Of a stretch of DNA of 7,094 nucleotides, positions 1 to 6,017 are shown piece after piece. The stretch's first letter is position 1. Each line of letters begins with the position of its first letter. A program made the translations under genes and the position numbers. Below the pieces are notes generated by a model. The model ran no database searches and was not told the origin of the DNA. It saw only the letters and a program-made list of their open reading frames with translations. The DNA is from Flammeovirgaceae bacterium (GTDB lineage Bacteria > Bacteroidota > Bacteroidia > Cytophagales > Cyclobacteriaceae), in assembly GCA_003228395.1 (NCBI GenBank), contig QIDJ01000312.1, forward strand, positions 1 through 7,094, in the 5' to 3' direction.

Positions 1-19
1 CATTCTACTGATTATTTCG

Positions 20-91
20 AGCCAATGACGGGATTTGAACCCGTGACCTCTTCCTTACCAAGGAAGCGCTCTACCTCTGAGCTACATCGGC
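20..91 (-). tRNA. tRNA-Thr (anticodon GGT)
   Basis: The minus strand folds into a complete 72-nt cloverleaf. The 7-bp acceptor stem is GCCGATG (85-91) with CATTGGC (21-27), including one G-U pair. The anticodon arm is CTTCC-TTGGTAA-GGAAG, giving anticodon GGT (threonine ACC/ACT codons). The T arm has a TTCAAAT loop closed by ACGGG/CCCGT. The discriminator base is U (position 20), and the next three bases are CGA, so CCA is not encoded and must be added by the CCA-adding enzyme. It is the last tRNA of the three-gene cluster; in many bacteria the gene after this tRNA-Thr is tuf, which would lie left of position 1. Confidence 0.97.
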
Positions 92-176
92 TGATATTCG
101 TTGGCGATTTGCTGATTTAAAAGTATCCATTACAAACCCGGAACCGGTCATCCTGCGTTCAATCAACCAATGTTAG

Positions 177-249
177 AGCGGGAGACGAGGCTCGAACCCG
201 CGACCTACAGCTTGGAAGGCTGTCGCTCTACCAACTGAGCTACTCCCGC
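177..249 (-). tRNA. tRNA-Gly (anticodon TCC)
   Basis: A 73-nt cloverleaf on the minus strand. The acceptor stem is GCGGGAG (243-249) with CTCCCGC (178-184). The anticodon arm is ACAGC-CTTCCAA-GCTGT, giving anticodon TCC (reads GGA/GGG). The T loop is TTCGAGC, closed by a stem with two G-U pairs. The discriminator is U (position 177), as usual for tRNA-Gly. The bases after it are CTA, so CCA is not encoded. It is separated from tRNA-Tyr by 19 nt and from tRNA-Thr by 85 nt. I see nothing coding or clearly structured in that 85-nt spacer (92-176). Confidence 0.97.
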
Positions 250-251
250 AT

Positions 252-267
252 ATCCGTATCAACGGAT
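252..267 (-). other. Hairpin in the Tyr-Gly tRNA spacer
   Basis: The 19-nt spacer between the two tRNAs contains a perfect 6-bp inverted repeat, ATCCGT and ACGGAT, around a 4-nt loop (258-261). No T run follows on the minus strand, so it does not look like an intrinsic terminator. It would form in the polycistronic precursor and could hold the two tRNAs apart for processing; that role is inference. Confidence 0.55.
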
Positions 268-268
268 G

Positions 269-350
269 TGGGGATGGCTGGACTCGAACCAGCGAAGACC
301 TGAGTCGACGGATTTACAGTCCGTTGCAATTGCCACTATGCGACATCCCC
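269..350 (-). tRNA. tRNA-Tyr (anticodon GTA)
   Basis: An 82-nt class II tRNA on the minus strand. The acceptor stem is GGGGATG (344-350) with CATCCCC (270-276). The anticodon arm is ACGGA-CTGTAAA-TCCGT, giving anticodon GTA (tyrosine). A long variable arm lies between the anticodon and T arms, as expected for bacterial tRNA-Tyr, and the T arm is CTGGTTCGAGTCCAG. The discriminator is A (position 269), and CCA is not encoded (next bases CAT). It is the first tRNA of the cluster seen here: no tRNA-Thr(TGT), the usual first member of the Thr-Tyr-Gly-Thr-tuf cluster, appears upstream. Confidence 0.98.
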
Positions 351-392
351 CGAAACTATCAATAAAAGAACTTAATTACCCTGAAAACGGCA

Positions 393-428
393 CAAATTTA
401 TCCTACCCCATTTTTAAGGAAGTGCAAA
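393..428 (-). promoter_or_regulatory. Probable promoter of the tRNA cluster
   Basis: The minus strand reads TAAATTTG at 400-393, an exact match to the Bacteroidota -7 element TAnnTTTG. A TTTG lies upstream at 428-425. The spacing of 24 bp is a little longer than the usual roughly 19-21. Transcription would start about 35 nt before the tRNA-Tyr 5' end at 350. Confidence 0.5.
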
Positions 429-534
429 AATAGAGGCTTTTTTATTCTAATCAAACTTTTGTATTAAAAAGATATTTTAGTAAAATTTTGCCTTTCTATG
501 ATGTGAAAAAATCTTTTTAACAATTATAAAATTC

Positions 535-542
535 TATTTTTG
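535..542 (+). promoter_or_regulatory. Possible -7 element for the biotin carrier gene
   Basis: TATTTTTG is an exact TAnnTTTG match about 26 nt upstream of the ATG at 568, so the leader would be short. I see no convincing TTG at the -33 distance, only T-rich sequence (513-518). The surrounding gap 351-567 holds nothing coding that I can support. Confidence 0.4.
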
Positions 543-567
543 CAAACCAGAATACCTATTAATAAAT

Positions 568-1068
568 ATGATCAAAGCTAAGCTTAACAACAGGGAAGAA
601 TTTGAGATCGAAGATCAGGCAGGCCCGCACTTTATTATAAACGGTGAAGCCTTCGCACTGGAAATTACATCGGTGGGCGATGGCGTAATGATTGCCCGTA
701 ATGGCCCTGCCAGGTATAAAGTAAGTGTATTGGACGCCGATCCCGGAAATAAAACATTTGTATTGAAAGTCAACGGCAGGAAACATAAGGTTGTACTCCG
801 GGACCGCCATGACCTGTTACTTGAGAAAATGGGGATGAATCAGACACTCTCATCCGAAATAAGTAACATAAAAGCGCCGATGCCCGGTCTGATCTCGGAA
901 ATTCAATGCCAGGTAGGAGATGATGTAATAAAGGGAGACAATGTAATTGTGCTGGAAGCAATGAAAATGGAAAATATGATAAAATCGCCTGCTGACGGTG
1001 TGATAAAAGAAATTCGTGTTAAGGTTGGTGAAAGTGTAGAAAAAAATCAGATACTTATTCAATTTTAA
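568..1068 (+). CDS. Biotin carboxyl carrier protein (biotin/lipoyl-attachment domain)
   Basis: This 166-residue protein carries biotin, and with it CO2, for a biotin-dependent acyl-CoA carboxylase or decarboxylase in the cytoplasm. The C-terminal half (about 98-166) is a biotinyl domain with APMPG at 103-107 and the attachment motif EAMKMEN at 130-136, so Lys133 is the predicted biotinylated residue. The N-terminal half (about 1-90) is a beta-rich domain resembling the region before the biotinyl domain in propionyl-CoA and pyruvate carboxylase alpha chains. There is no Pro/Ala-rich linker of the kind found in E. coli AccB. The start is ATG at 568, shortly after a -7 element. Genes of this type in Bacteroidota usually sit beside a biotin carboxylase and a carboxyltransferase; here the neighbours are tRNAs and pyrH. 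Which enzyme it serves (acetyl-, propionyl- or methylmalonyl-CoA, or oxaloacetate) cannot be told from the sequence, so I give no symbol. Its likely modifying enzyme, BirA, is encoded at 6817-6056. Confidence 0.9.
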   Translation: MIKAKLNNREEFEIEDQAGPHFIINGEAFALEITSVGDGVMIARNGPARYKVSVLDADPGNKTFVLKVNGRKHKVVLRDRHDLLLEKMGMNQTLSSEISNIKAPMPGLISEIQCQVGDDVIKGDNVIVLEAMKMENMIKSPADGVIKEIRVKVGESVEKNQILIQF

Positions 1069-1113
1069 CATGAAAAGCAGATCGTTTCATCTAACATACT
1101 TATCATACTTAAT

Positions 1114-1121
1114 TATATTTG
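1114..1121 (+). promoter_or_regulatory. Possible -7 element for pyrH-frr
   Basis: TATATTTG matches TAnnTTTG exactly and lies 30 nt upstream of the pyrH ATG, inside the 83-bp gap after the carrier gene. No TTG is present at the expected -33 distance. The alternative is read-through from the gene upstream, since no terminator is visible between them. Confidence 0.35.
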
Positions 1122-1151
1122 CCTGCACTTGCTTAATTTTTATTCGTTTTA

Positions 1152-1856
1152 ATGAAATTTAAAAGAATTCTACTGAAGCTCAGCGGCGAAGCGCTTATGG
1201 GTGCGAGAAAATTCGGTATCGACCCTGCCAGGCTTGAACAATATGCACTCGATGTTAAATCTGTGCATGATAAAGGAATAGAAATTGCAATCGTAATTGG
1301 CGGGGGCAATATCTTTCGTGGAGTTGATTCCGAAAAAATAGGAATTGATCGTGTACAAGGCGATTATATGGGAATGCTTGCCACCGTAATCAATGGCATG
1401 GCCTTACAAAGTGCATTTGAAAAACTGGGGATGTTTACCAGGCTGATGTCCGGGATTAATATGGATCAGGTCTGCGAACCCTTTATAAAAAGGCGTGCCG
1501 AAAGGCATCTTGAAAAAGGCCGGGTAGTAATATTTGGCGCCGGAATCGGAAATCCTTATTTTACGACCGACAGTACTGCTGCCTTAAGAGCAATTGAAAT
1601 TCACGCCGACGTGGTGCTTAAGGGAACCCGTGTGGATGGAGTTTATTCTTCTGATCCGGAGAAAAATGCCGATGCTACACGCTACAAGCAGCTCTCATTT
1701 CAGGAAGCTTTTCAAAAAGGGTTAAACATCATGGATATGACCGCTTTTACCTTGTGTCAGGAAAATAATTTACCGATTATTGTTTTTGATATGAACCGGG
1801 CAGGCAATCTTGCCCGAATTATGAATGGCGAAAGCGCAGGAACGCTGATTAATTAA
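1152..1856 (+). CDS. pyrH: Uridylate (UMP) kinase
   Basis: PyrH phosphorylates UMP to UDP with ATP in pyrimidine nucleotide synthesis. It belongs to the amino-acid-kinase fold family, unrelated to the P-loop NMP kinases such as Gmk. The family's bacterial enzymes are hexamers, typically activated by GTP and inhibited by UTP. The 234-residue length is normal. Visible motifs, in order, are KLSGEAL (9-15), the glycine-rich IGGGNIFRG (49-57), the UMP-binding region GDYMGMLATVING (70-82), GAGIGNPYFTTDSTAA (129-144) and KGTRVDGVYSSDP (157-169), all intact. The start is ATG at 1152. The gene precedes frr by 25 bp; pyrH-frr is a widely conserved bacterial pair and the two are probably co-transcribed. 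Nothing is odd about the protein. Confidence 0.97.
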   Translation: MKFKRILLKLSGEALMGARKFGIDPARLEQYALDVKSVHDKGIEIAIVIGGGNIFRGVDSEKIGIDRVQGDYMGMLATVINGMALQSAFEKLGMFTRLMSGINMDQVCEPFIKRRAERHLEKGRVVIFGAGIGNPYFTTDSTAALRAIEIHADVVLKGTRVDGVYSSDPEKNADATRYKQLSFQEAFQKGLNIMDMTAFTLCQENNLPIIVFDMNRAGNLARIMNGESAGTLIN

Positions 1857-1881
1857 TTCTGGGATTTGAAAATTTAGTATC

Positions 1882-2442
1882 ATGGAAGACATTAATTTCT
1901 ATCTTGATCATACCGACGAAATGATGAATAATGCGGTTGATCACCTGAATAATGTATTAACGAAAATCAGAGCGGGTAAAGCCATGCCCAACATGCTCGA
2001 TGGTATCATGGTGGAATATTACGGATCGCCTACACCTATCAATCAGGTAGCATCTGTAAATACTCCGGATGCAAAAACACTGATGATCAAGCCCTGGGAA
2101 AAAACCATAATCCCTGACATTGAACGGGCCATCATAAACAGCGACCTGGGCCTCAACCCTCAGAATGATGGCGAACAGATTATTATCAACATTCCGGCAT
2201 TAACAGAAGAACGAAGGCTGGACCTTGTAAAACAGGTGCGGCATGAAGGGGAAAACGGCAAAATCAGTATTCGCAATGCCCGGCATGATTGCCAGCATAA
2301 CTTCAAACAACTCCAGAAAGATGGCGTATCCGAAGATATGATAAAAATATCTGAAGATAAACTCAATAAAATGACCGAAACGCATACCTCAAAAGTCGAA
2401 GAACTGGTAAAAAAGAAAGAGGAAGAAATAATGACTGTTTAG
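1882..2442 (+). CDS. frr: Ribosome recycling factor
   Basis: RRF works with EF-G to split the post-termination ribosome so that its subunits can be reused. The 186-residue length is the family norm (about 185). Family landmarks are KIRAGKAMP (28-36), the hinge-proximal VASVNTPDAKTL (56-67), IIINIPALTEERR (100-112) and the helix KQVRHEGENGKISIRNARHD (117-136), where Arg131 lies in the conserved IRNxR stretch that contacts rRNA. The C-terminus is a charged helix rich in Lys and Glu, as usual. The start is ATG at 1882. It follows pyrH by 25 bp. Its TAG stop (2440-2442) overlaps the TAA stop of the convergent nadD (2441-2439), a 4-bp tail-to-tail overlap, so no dedicated terminator can lie between the genes. 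Confidence 0.97.
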   Translation: MEDINFYLDHTDEMMNNAVDHLNNVLTKIRAGKAMPNMLDGIMVEYYGSPTPINQVASVNTPDAKTLMIKPWEKTIIPDIERAIINSDLGLNPQNDGEQIIINIPALTEERRLDLVKQVRHEGENGKISIRNARHDCQHNFKQLQKDGVSEDMIKISEDKLNKMTETHTSKVEELVKKKEEEIMTV

Positions 2443-3014
2443 TCCTGATAAAAATTTTTTGACCTGATCATTGCTTCCACCGGATCCGGAACAAGATACC
2501 TGACCGATCGGCTTTGTTTGATGCACTTTCTAATAAATGTGGCGGAAATGTCAATCATAGGAGCATCCACCATGCATACGTTTGGGTGCGTTTTCAAAAC
2601 GGAATCAACAGATTTAGGACGTGGATAAACATATACTTCAAAATTTTCAAGGATAATATTATGATTCTTCCATTTTGGAAACGTTTTAAGATTATCCTCA
2701 CCAATAATCAGCACAAACTTCTTTCCAGGATGTTTTTCAGCAAGTAAGGTCATGGTATCAATAGTGTAACTTGGTTTCGGCATCCTGAATTCCACATCCG
2801 ATACTTCCAGGTTATAGTTATCATGGATGGCTGCCTGCACCATGTCGAGCCGATCAAATTCATGCAAGAGCGATTTACTCATTTTCAGGGGATTCTGTGG
2901 AGAAACTACAAACCACACCTTATTAATATCCGTAGTTTCCACCATTATACCGGCAATAATAAGATGACCTGTATGAATGGGATTGAATGATCCGAAAAAA
3001 AGACCTATTTTCAT
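2439..3014 (-). CDS. nadD: Nicotinate mononucleotide adenylyltransferase
   Basis: NadD transfers AMP from ATP to nicotinate mononucleotide, giving deamido-NAD, the penultimate step of NAD synthesis. The 191-residue protein has the nucleotidyltransferase motif GSFNPIHTGH (8-17) with the HxGH-type signature HTGH at 14-17. It also has SYTIDT (82-87), where the family reads xYTxDT, GEDNLKTFPKWKN (105-117) and the C-terminal ISATFIR (156-162), equivalent to the ISSTxxR ATP-binding motif. The start is ATG at 3014. It is the last gene of the minus-strand operon, 21 bp after gmk; gmk-nadD adjacency is common in Bacteroidota. The end overlaps frr by 4 bp on the opposite strand. All key motifs are intact. 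Confidence 0.96.
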   Translation of the reverse strand: MKIGLFFGSFNPIHTGHLIIAGIMVETTDINKVWFVVSPQNPLKMSKSLLHEFDRLDMVQAAIHDNYNLEVSDVEFRMPKPSYTIDTMTLLAEKHPGKKFVLIIGEDNLKTFPKWKNHNIILENFEVYVYPRPKSVDSVLKTHPNVCMVDAPMIDISATFIRKCIKQSRSVRYLVPDPVEAMIRSKNFYQD

Positions 3015-3035
3015 TTCAGAAAAACAAATAATGTT

Positions 3036-3614
3036 TCACTTTGCCTTGAATTCGTCATACATTTCCTGTGCTTTCTGAAGCGACTCGTCGAGTGTATTGT
3101 TAAGAAGTATAACATCAAACTGATCAGCAAAAGTCAATTCAAATTTAGCTTTATCCAATCGTTTAGTCAACGTTTCTTCCGACTCAGTTTTTCTATTTTT
3201 CAGTCTTTTTCTTAATGTTTCCTCCGACCCGACTTTAACAAAAACAGCTAAGGCCTTATTTCCGAAATATTTTTTTAGGTTAAGTCCGCCTTTTACATCC
3301 ACATCAAAAATTACATTCTTGCCTTCTGACCAAAGCCGTTGAATTTCAGATTTCAGTGTCCCGTAATAATTTCCATCATACACTTCCTCCCATTCAATAA
3401 ATTCATTTTTGGTAATTTTCTCCTTGAAGTCCTGGTGGGTAAGAAAGTAGTAATCCCTGCCATGAACCTCTTCATTACCCCGCCTCTCTCGTGTGCACGC
3501 GGATATGGAAAACCCCAGGTCCGGATTGTTGCTCAGCAAATATCTGACAATGGTAGTTTTACCGGAACCTGACGGTGCAGAAAAAATAAGTACTTTGCCT
3601 TCTTTGTTATTCAA
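3036..3614 (-). CDS. gmk: Guanylate kinase, TTG start
   Basis: Gmk phosphorylates GMP to GDP with ATP in guanine nucleotide synthesis and recycling. The 192-residue protein shows the P-loop [11 protein letters not shown] (11-21, Lys19), the GMP-binding segment around [18 protein letters not shown] (40-57), [13 protein letters not shown] (74-86), the DVDVKGG segment (104-110) and the Arg-rich lid with [11 protein letters not shown] (137-147). The start is decided by context. The frame contains a TAA stop at 3620-3618, two codons upstream of 3614, and the first residues lead straight into the P-loop strand with no ATG available, so TTG at 3614-3612 is the only reasonable start. It lies inside the last codons of the upstream zinc-finger gene (8-bp overlap), which suggests translational coupling or re-initiation. 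The family's usual upstream partner in many Bacteroidota, as I recall it, is a yicC-type gene; here the position is taken by an ECF sigma/anti-sigma pair. Confidence 0.96.
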   Translation of the reverse strand: MNNKEGKVLIFSAPSGSGKTTIVRYLLSNNPDLGFSISACTRERRGNEEVHGRDYYFLTHQDFKEKITKNEFIEWEEVYDGNYYGTLKSEIQRLWSEGKNVIFDVDVKGGLNLKKYFGNKALAVFVKVGSEETLRKRLKNRKTESEETLTKRLDKAKFELTFADQFDVILLNNTLDESLQKAQEMYDEFKAK

Positions 3615-3906
3615 TTGTTAATTTTTCAATCTCAAGTTTAATACTTTTCAATAGCGTATCAGGAACCGGCTTCTTTTCAATTTTTGTTTTAATAAGTTCT
3701 CTGATAGCTTTTTCCAGATTGTAATTTTGATAACATGTCCAGCATTGCTCTATGTGCGCAAAGTATTCCTGTTCTTCGTCAAGTGTGGATTCATCGTCAA
3801 GAATTACTTCCAGCACATGCAGGCAGCGTTCCTCTTCAGGACAATCAGTCATCACATACCTGCTGATCAAGTTTTTTTTGATCCAGTTTTGTAAATTTTT
3901 TGCCAT
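3607..3906 (-). CDS. Small zinc-binding anti-sigma-type protein (ZAS motif)
   Basis: This 99-residue protein lies directly downstream of an ECF sigma gene and carries the HxxxCxxC signature of zinc-containing anti-sigma factors: His51, Cys55 and Cys58 within HIEQCWTC. The stretch before it ([16 protein letters not shown], 36-51) lines up without gaps with the LDGELSPEE...H pattern of zf-HC2 anti-sigma domains. Two further cysteines, Cys22 and Cys28, lie upstream, and one could be the fourth zinc ligand. No signal peptide or membrane segment is present, so it should be cytosolic like RsrA rather than membrane-bound. The N-terminus is basic and the C-terminus is a Lys/Glu-rich helix. The start is ATG at 3906, immediately after the sigma TAA, with no gap. 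The inferred role is to hold the sigma factor at 4494-3907 inactive and perhaps sense thiol oxidation or zinc. The direct partner relationship rests on position and motif only. Confidence 0.8.
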   Translation of the reverse strand: MAKNLQNWIKKNLISRYVMTDCPEEERCLHVLEVILDDESTLDEEQEYFAHIEQCWTCYQNYNLEKAIRELIKTKIEKKPVPDTLLKSIKLEIEKLTIE

Positions 3907-4494
3907 TTAACTCTTTTTAATATAGCCCATTGTTTTTGCATACATTCTCAGTTTCTCTCTTAACAGGTTTCTTGCCCTGTGCAACCGCGATCTTACGGTA
4001 CCGATGGGGATATCGAGTATCCTTGCCATTTCGTCGTATTTAAATCCTTCCAGATCACAAAGTATAATCACCGTTCTGAAATCTACATCCAATGTATTGA
4101 GTGCAGTAGAAACCTCATCACCCATCATATCTTTGAGCATATCAATTCTCAGATCGGTGGTAATAGCTTTATCAACATCATCAGAATTATAATAAGATTC
4201 TACTTCCTGATAGTCAACTTTGGCAGGTTCCTTACTTTTCTTCCTGAAATCATTGATAAAACTGTTCTTCAATATTCGAAACAACCATGCTTTGGCATTA
4301 GTTCCTTCCTGGAATGATTCTATAAAACGAAAGGCTTTCAGGTAGGTTTCCTGAACAAGGTCTTTTGCGTCATCCTCGTCAAAAGTAAGGCGATATGCAA
4401 AATTATACATTGAATCGATGTGCGGGAAAAACTCTCCATCAAAGACTTTCGCTTTCTCAGCCTCTGAATATTGTCGTTTTGGTGCTTCTGACAT
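3907..4494 (-). CDS. ECF-type RNA polymerase sigma-70 factor
   Basis: This 195-residue protein directs RNA polymerase to a specific promoter set. The sigma-2 domain (about 20-90) includes the core-binding DDAKDLVQETYLKAF (41-55) and the -10-recognition helix NAKAWLFRILKNSFINDFRK (66-85). The sigma-4 domain (about 126-182) ends in the helix-turn-helix YDEMARILDIPIGTVRSRLH (153-172), which reads the -35 region. Regions 1.2 and 3 are absent, which defines an ECF factor. The frame also has a TTG three codons earlier (4503), but ATG at 4494 is the better start. The linked ZAS-type gene makes it most like the SigR/RpoE-SigH group with a soluble anti-sigma partner. The gene heads an operon with that partner, gmk and nadD. 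No consensus housekeeping promoter at good spacing is visible upstream, so self-activation is possible. Target genes cannot be told from this sequence. Confidence 0.92.
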   Translation of the reverse strand: MSEAPKRQYSEAEKAKVFDGEFFPHIDSMYNFAYRLTFDEDDAKDLVQETYLKAFRFIESFQEGTNAKAWLFRILKNSFINDFRKKSKEPAKVDYQEVESYYNSDDVDKAITTDLRIDMLKDMMGDEVSTALNTLDVDFRTVIILCDLEGFKYDEMARILDIPIGTVRSRLHRARNLLREKLRMYAKTMGYIKKS

Positions 4495-4500
4495 CAGATT

Positions 4501-4508
4501 CAAAAATA
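4501..4508 (-). promoter_or_regulatory. TAnnTTTG match abutting the sigma start (doubtful)
   Basis: The minus strand reads TATTTTTG at 4508-4501, an exact -7 match, but its last base is only 7 nt before the ATG at 4494 and no -33 TTG lies at the right distance. If real, the mRNA would be nearly leaderless. A chance match in AT-rich sequence is at least as likely. Confidence 0.2.
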
Positions 4509-4546
4509 GTAAATTTTAAATAAGTATAATTTCATGTATCCTAAAT

Positions 4547-4576
4547 CAAACGATAAATGTTATACCCAGGTTCAAA
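4547..4576 (-). promoter_or_regulatory. Alternative promoter candidate for the sigma operon
   Basis: The minus strand has TTTG (4576-4573), 17 bp, then TATCGTTTG (4555-4547), which is the -7 element with one extra base between TA and TTTG. This would give a leader of about 45 nt. The rest of the ahcY-sigma gap (4495-4673) shows no gene and no strong terminator hairpin. Confidence 0.25.
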
Positions 4577-4673
4577 TCCGGAATATTTTTTAATAATACG
4601 TATGAGGCGATTCTTTAGTGATAATGAGTTTTGCGAGATATCATAATCAAAATTCCAATACGCTATTTCGAGC

Positions 4674-5981
4674 TTAGTACCGGTAGTATTCCGGTTTATA
4701 AGGGCCATCTACGGTTACCCCAATATATTTTGCCTGCTCTGGAGTAAGTTTTTCAAGTTCAACGCCAATTTTTGCCAGGTGTAACCTGGCTACTTTTTCA
4801 TCAAGGTGCTTCGGCAGCGTATAAACTTTATTTTCATACTTATCATTGTAATTCCATAGTTCGATTTGGGCAAGTGTCTGATTTGTAAATGAATTTGACA
4901 TTACAAACGAAGGGTGCCCGGTAGCACAACCCAGGTTAACTAACCGGCCTTCTGCCAACAGAATAATATCATTGCCATCCACATTGTAAAGATCAACCTG
5001 TGGCTTAATCGTATCTTTTGTTTCGCTATAATTACTGATAAGCCAGGCTACATCTATCTCATTATCAAAGTGCCCGATGTTACACACAATGGTCTTATCC
5101 TTCATTAACCGAAAATGTTCTCCTGTAATGATGTCTTTGTTACCGGTTGCCGTTACTACTATATCAGCTTCCTTCACAGCATCGGTCATTTTCTTAACTT
5201 CAAAACCATCCATTGCCGCCTGAAGTGCGCAAATAGGGTCGATTTCGGTTATTATCACCCGTACGCCGGCGCCTCTGAGTGACTGCGCAGAACCTTTCCC
5301 GACATCGCCATAACCAGCTACTACAGCTATTTTACCTGCAAGCATCAGGTCGGTAGCCCTGCGTATGGCATCTACCAGCGATTCGCGGCATCCATACTTA
5401 TTGTCAAATTTTGATTTTGTGACGGAATCATTCACATTAATGGCAGGAACCGGAAGGGTGCCTTCTTTCATCCTGTCATACAACCTGTGTACACCGGTGG
5501 TTGTTTCTTCGGATACGCCATTTATTTCTTTAACAAGTTCCGGGTATTTGTCAAATACCATGTTCGTCAGGTCGCCGCCATCATCCAGTATCATATTGAG
5601 CGGCTTACCTCCTTCGAACGCGAACAATGTTTGCTCGATACACCAATCGAATTCTTCTTCATTCATACCTTTCCAGGCAAAAACGGGGATTCCTGTTTTT
5701 GCAATTGCTGCTGCTGCATGATCCTGGGTTGAAAAAATATTACATGAGGACCATGAAACCTCTGCGCCAAGTTCAGTGAGCGTTTCAATAAGTACAGCGG
5801 TCTGAATGGTCATATGCAGGCAGCCGGCTATCCGTGCTCCTTTTAATGGCTTACTGTTCCCATATTCTTCTCGCAAGGCCATTAAACCGGGCATTTCCGC
5901 TTCTGCCAGCCTTATTTCTTTCCTTCCCCAAGCGGCAAGTGAAATATCTATAACCTTGTGGTTCAATTGTGTTTCAATCAT
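4674..5981 (-). CDS. ahcY: Adenosylhomocysteinase (S-adenosyl-L-homocysteine hydrolase)
   Basis: AhcY reversibly splits S-adenosylhomocysteine, the product inhibitor left by SAM-dependent methyltransferases, into adenosine and homocysteine, using tightly bound NAD+. The protein has 435 residues, close to the 432 of the human enzyme, so it is the short form without the roughly 40-residue insert of plant and many bacterial enzymes. Landmarks are [13 protein letters not shown] (56-68), DDGGDLTN (133-140), [11 protein letters not shown] (158-168), [11 protein letters not shown] (184-194), the NAD-binding GYGDVGKG (223-230), GHFDNEID (303-310) and [14 protein letters not shown] (349-362). The C-terminus is YKPEYYRY, the tail that completes the NAD site of a neighbouring subunit. 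By alignment to the human enzyme (offset +3), the catalytic set Asp134, Glu159, Lys189, Asp193 and Asn194 is all present. The start is ATG at 5981. It is read in the same direction as birA but has its own promoter in the 74-bp gap. Confidence 0.98.
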   Translation of the reverse strand: MIETQLNHKVIDISLAAWGRKEIRLAEAEMPGLMALREEYGNSKPLKGARIAGCLHMTIQTAVLIETLTELGAEVSWSSCNIFSTQDHAAAAIAKTGIPVFAWKGMNEEEFDWCIEQTLFAFEGGKPLNMILDDGGDLTNMVFDKYPELVKEINGVSEETTTGVHRLYDRMKEGTLPVPAINVNDSVTKSKFDNKYGCRESLVDAIRRATDLMLAGKIAVVAGYGDVGKGSAQSLRGAGVRVIITEIDPICALQAAMDGFEVKKMTDAVKEADIVVTATGNKDIITGEHFRLMKDKTIVCNIGHFDNEIDVAWLISNYSETKDTIKPQVDLYNVDGNDIILLAEGRLVNLGCATGHPSFVMSNSFTNQTLAQIELWNYNDKYENKVYTLPKHLDEKVARLHLAKIGVELEKLTPEQAKYIGVTVDGPYKPEYYRY

Positions 5982-6017
5982 TGATTATTTTTTATGTAGT
6001 TTCAGATTTTTAAAACG

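Noticed and set aside
2449..2461. A/T-run palindrome AAAAATTTTTT just after the frr stop, as a bidirectional terminator
   Set aside because: There is no GC stem before it, and it encodes the Lys-Asn-Phe end of nadD; an A/T run alone is not enough.
2480..2489. 10-bp palindrome CCGGATCCGG near the frr/nadD junction, as a terminator or operator
   Set aside because: It lies in nadD codons for a conserved-looking Asp-Pro-Val stretch, has no loop suited to a hairpin, and is not followed by a T run.
3979..4317. 112-codon open frame on the plus strand opposite the sigma gene
   Set aside because: It is antisense to the conserved sigma-2 and sigma-4 coding sequence, with Ile/Phe/Ser-rich content typical of a shadow frame.
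4501..4503. TTG start giving the sigma factor three more residues
   Set aside because: An ATG is available at 4494, and the extra residues fall in the promoter-like T-rich stretch and add nothing conserved.
4569..4579. GGTTCAAATCC, which looks like the T arm of a tRNA
   Set aside because: No matching acceptor, anticodon or D arm can be found around it on either strand; the stem pairing is also poor.
5365..5721. 118-codon open frame on the plus strand opposite ahcY
   Set aside because: It is fully antisense to strongly conserved ahcY sequence, low in complexity (Ser-rich, poly-Ala end) and resembles no family I know; a shadow frame.
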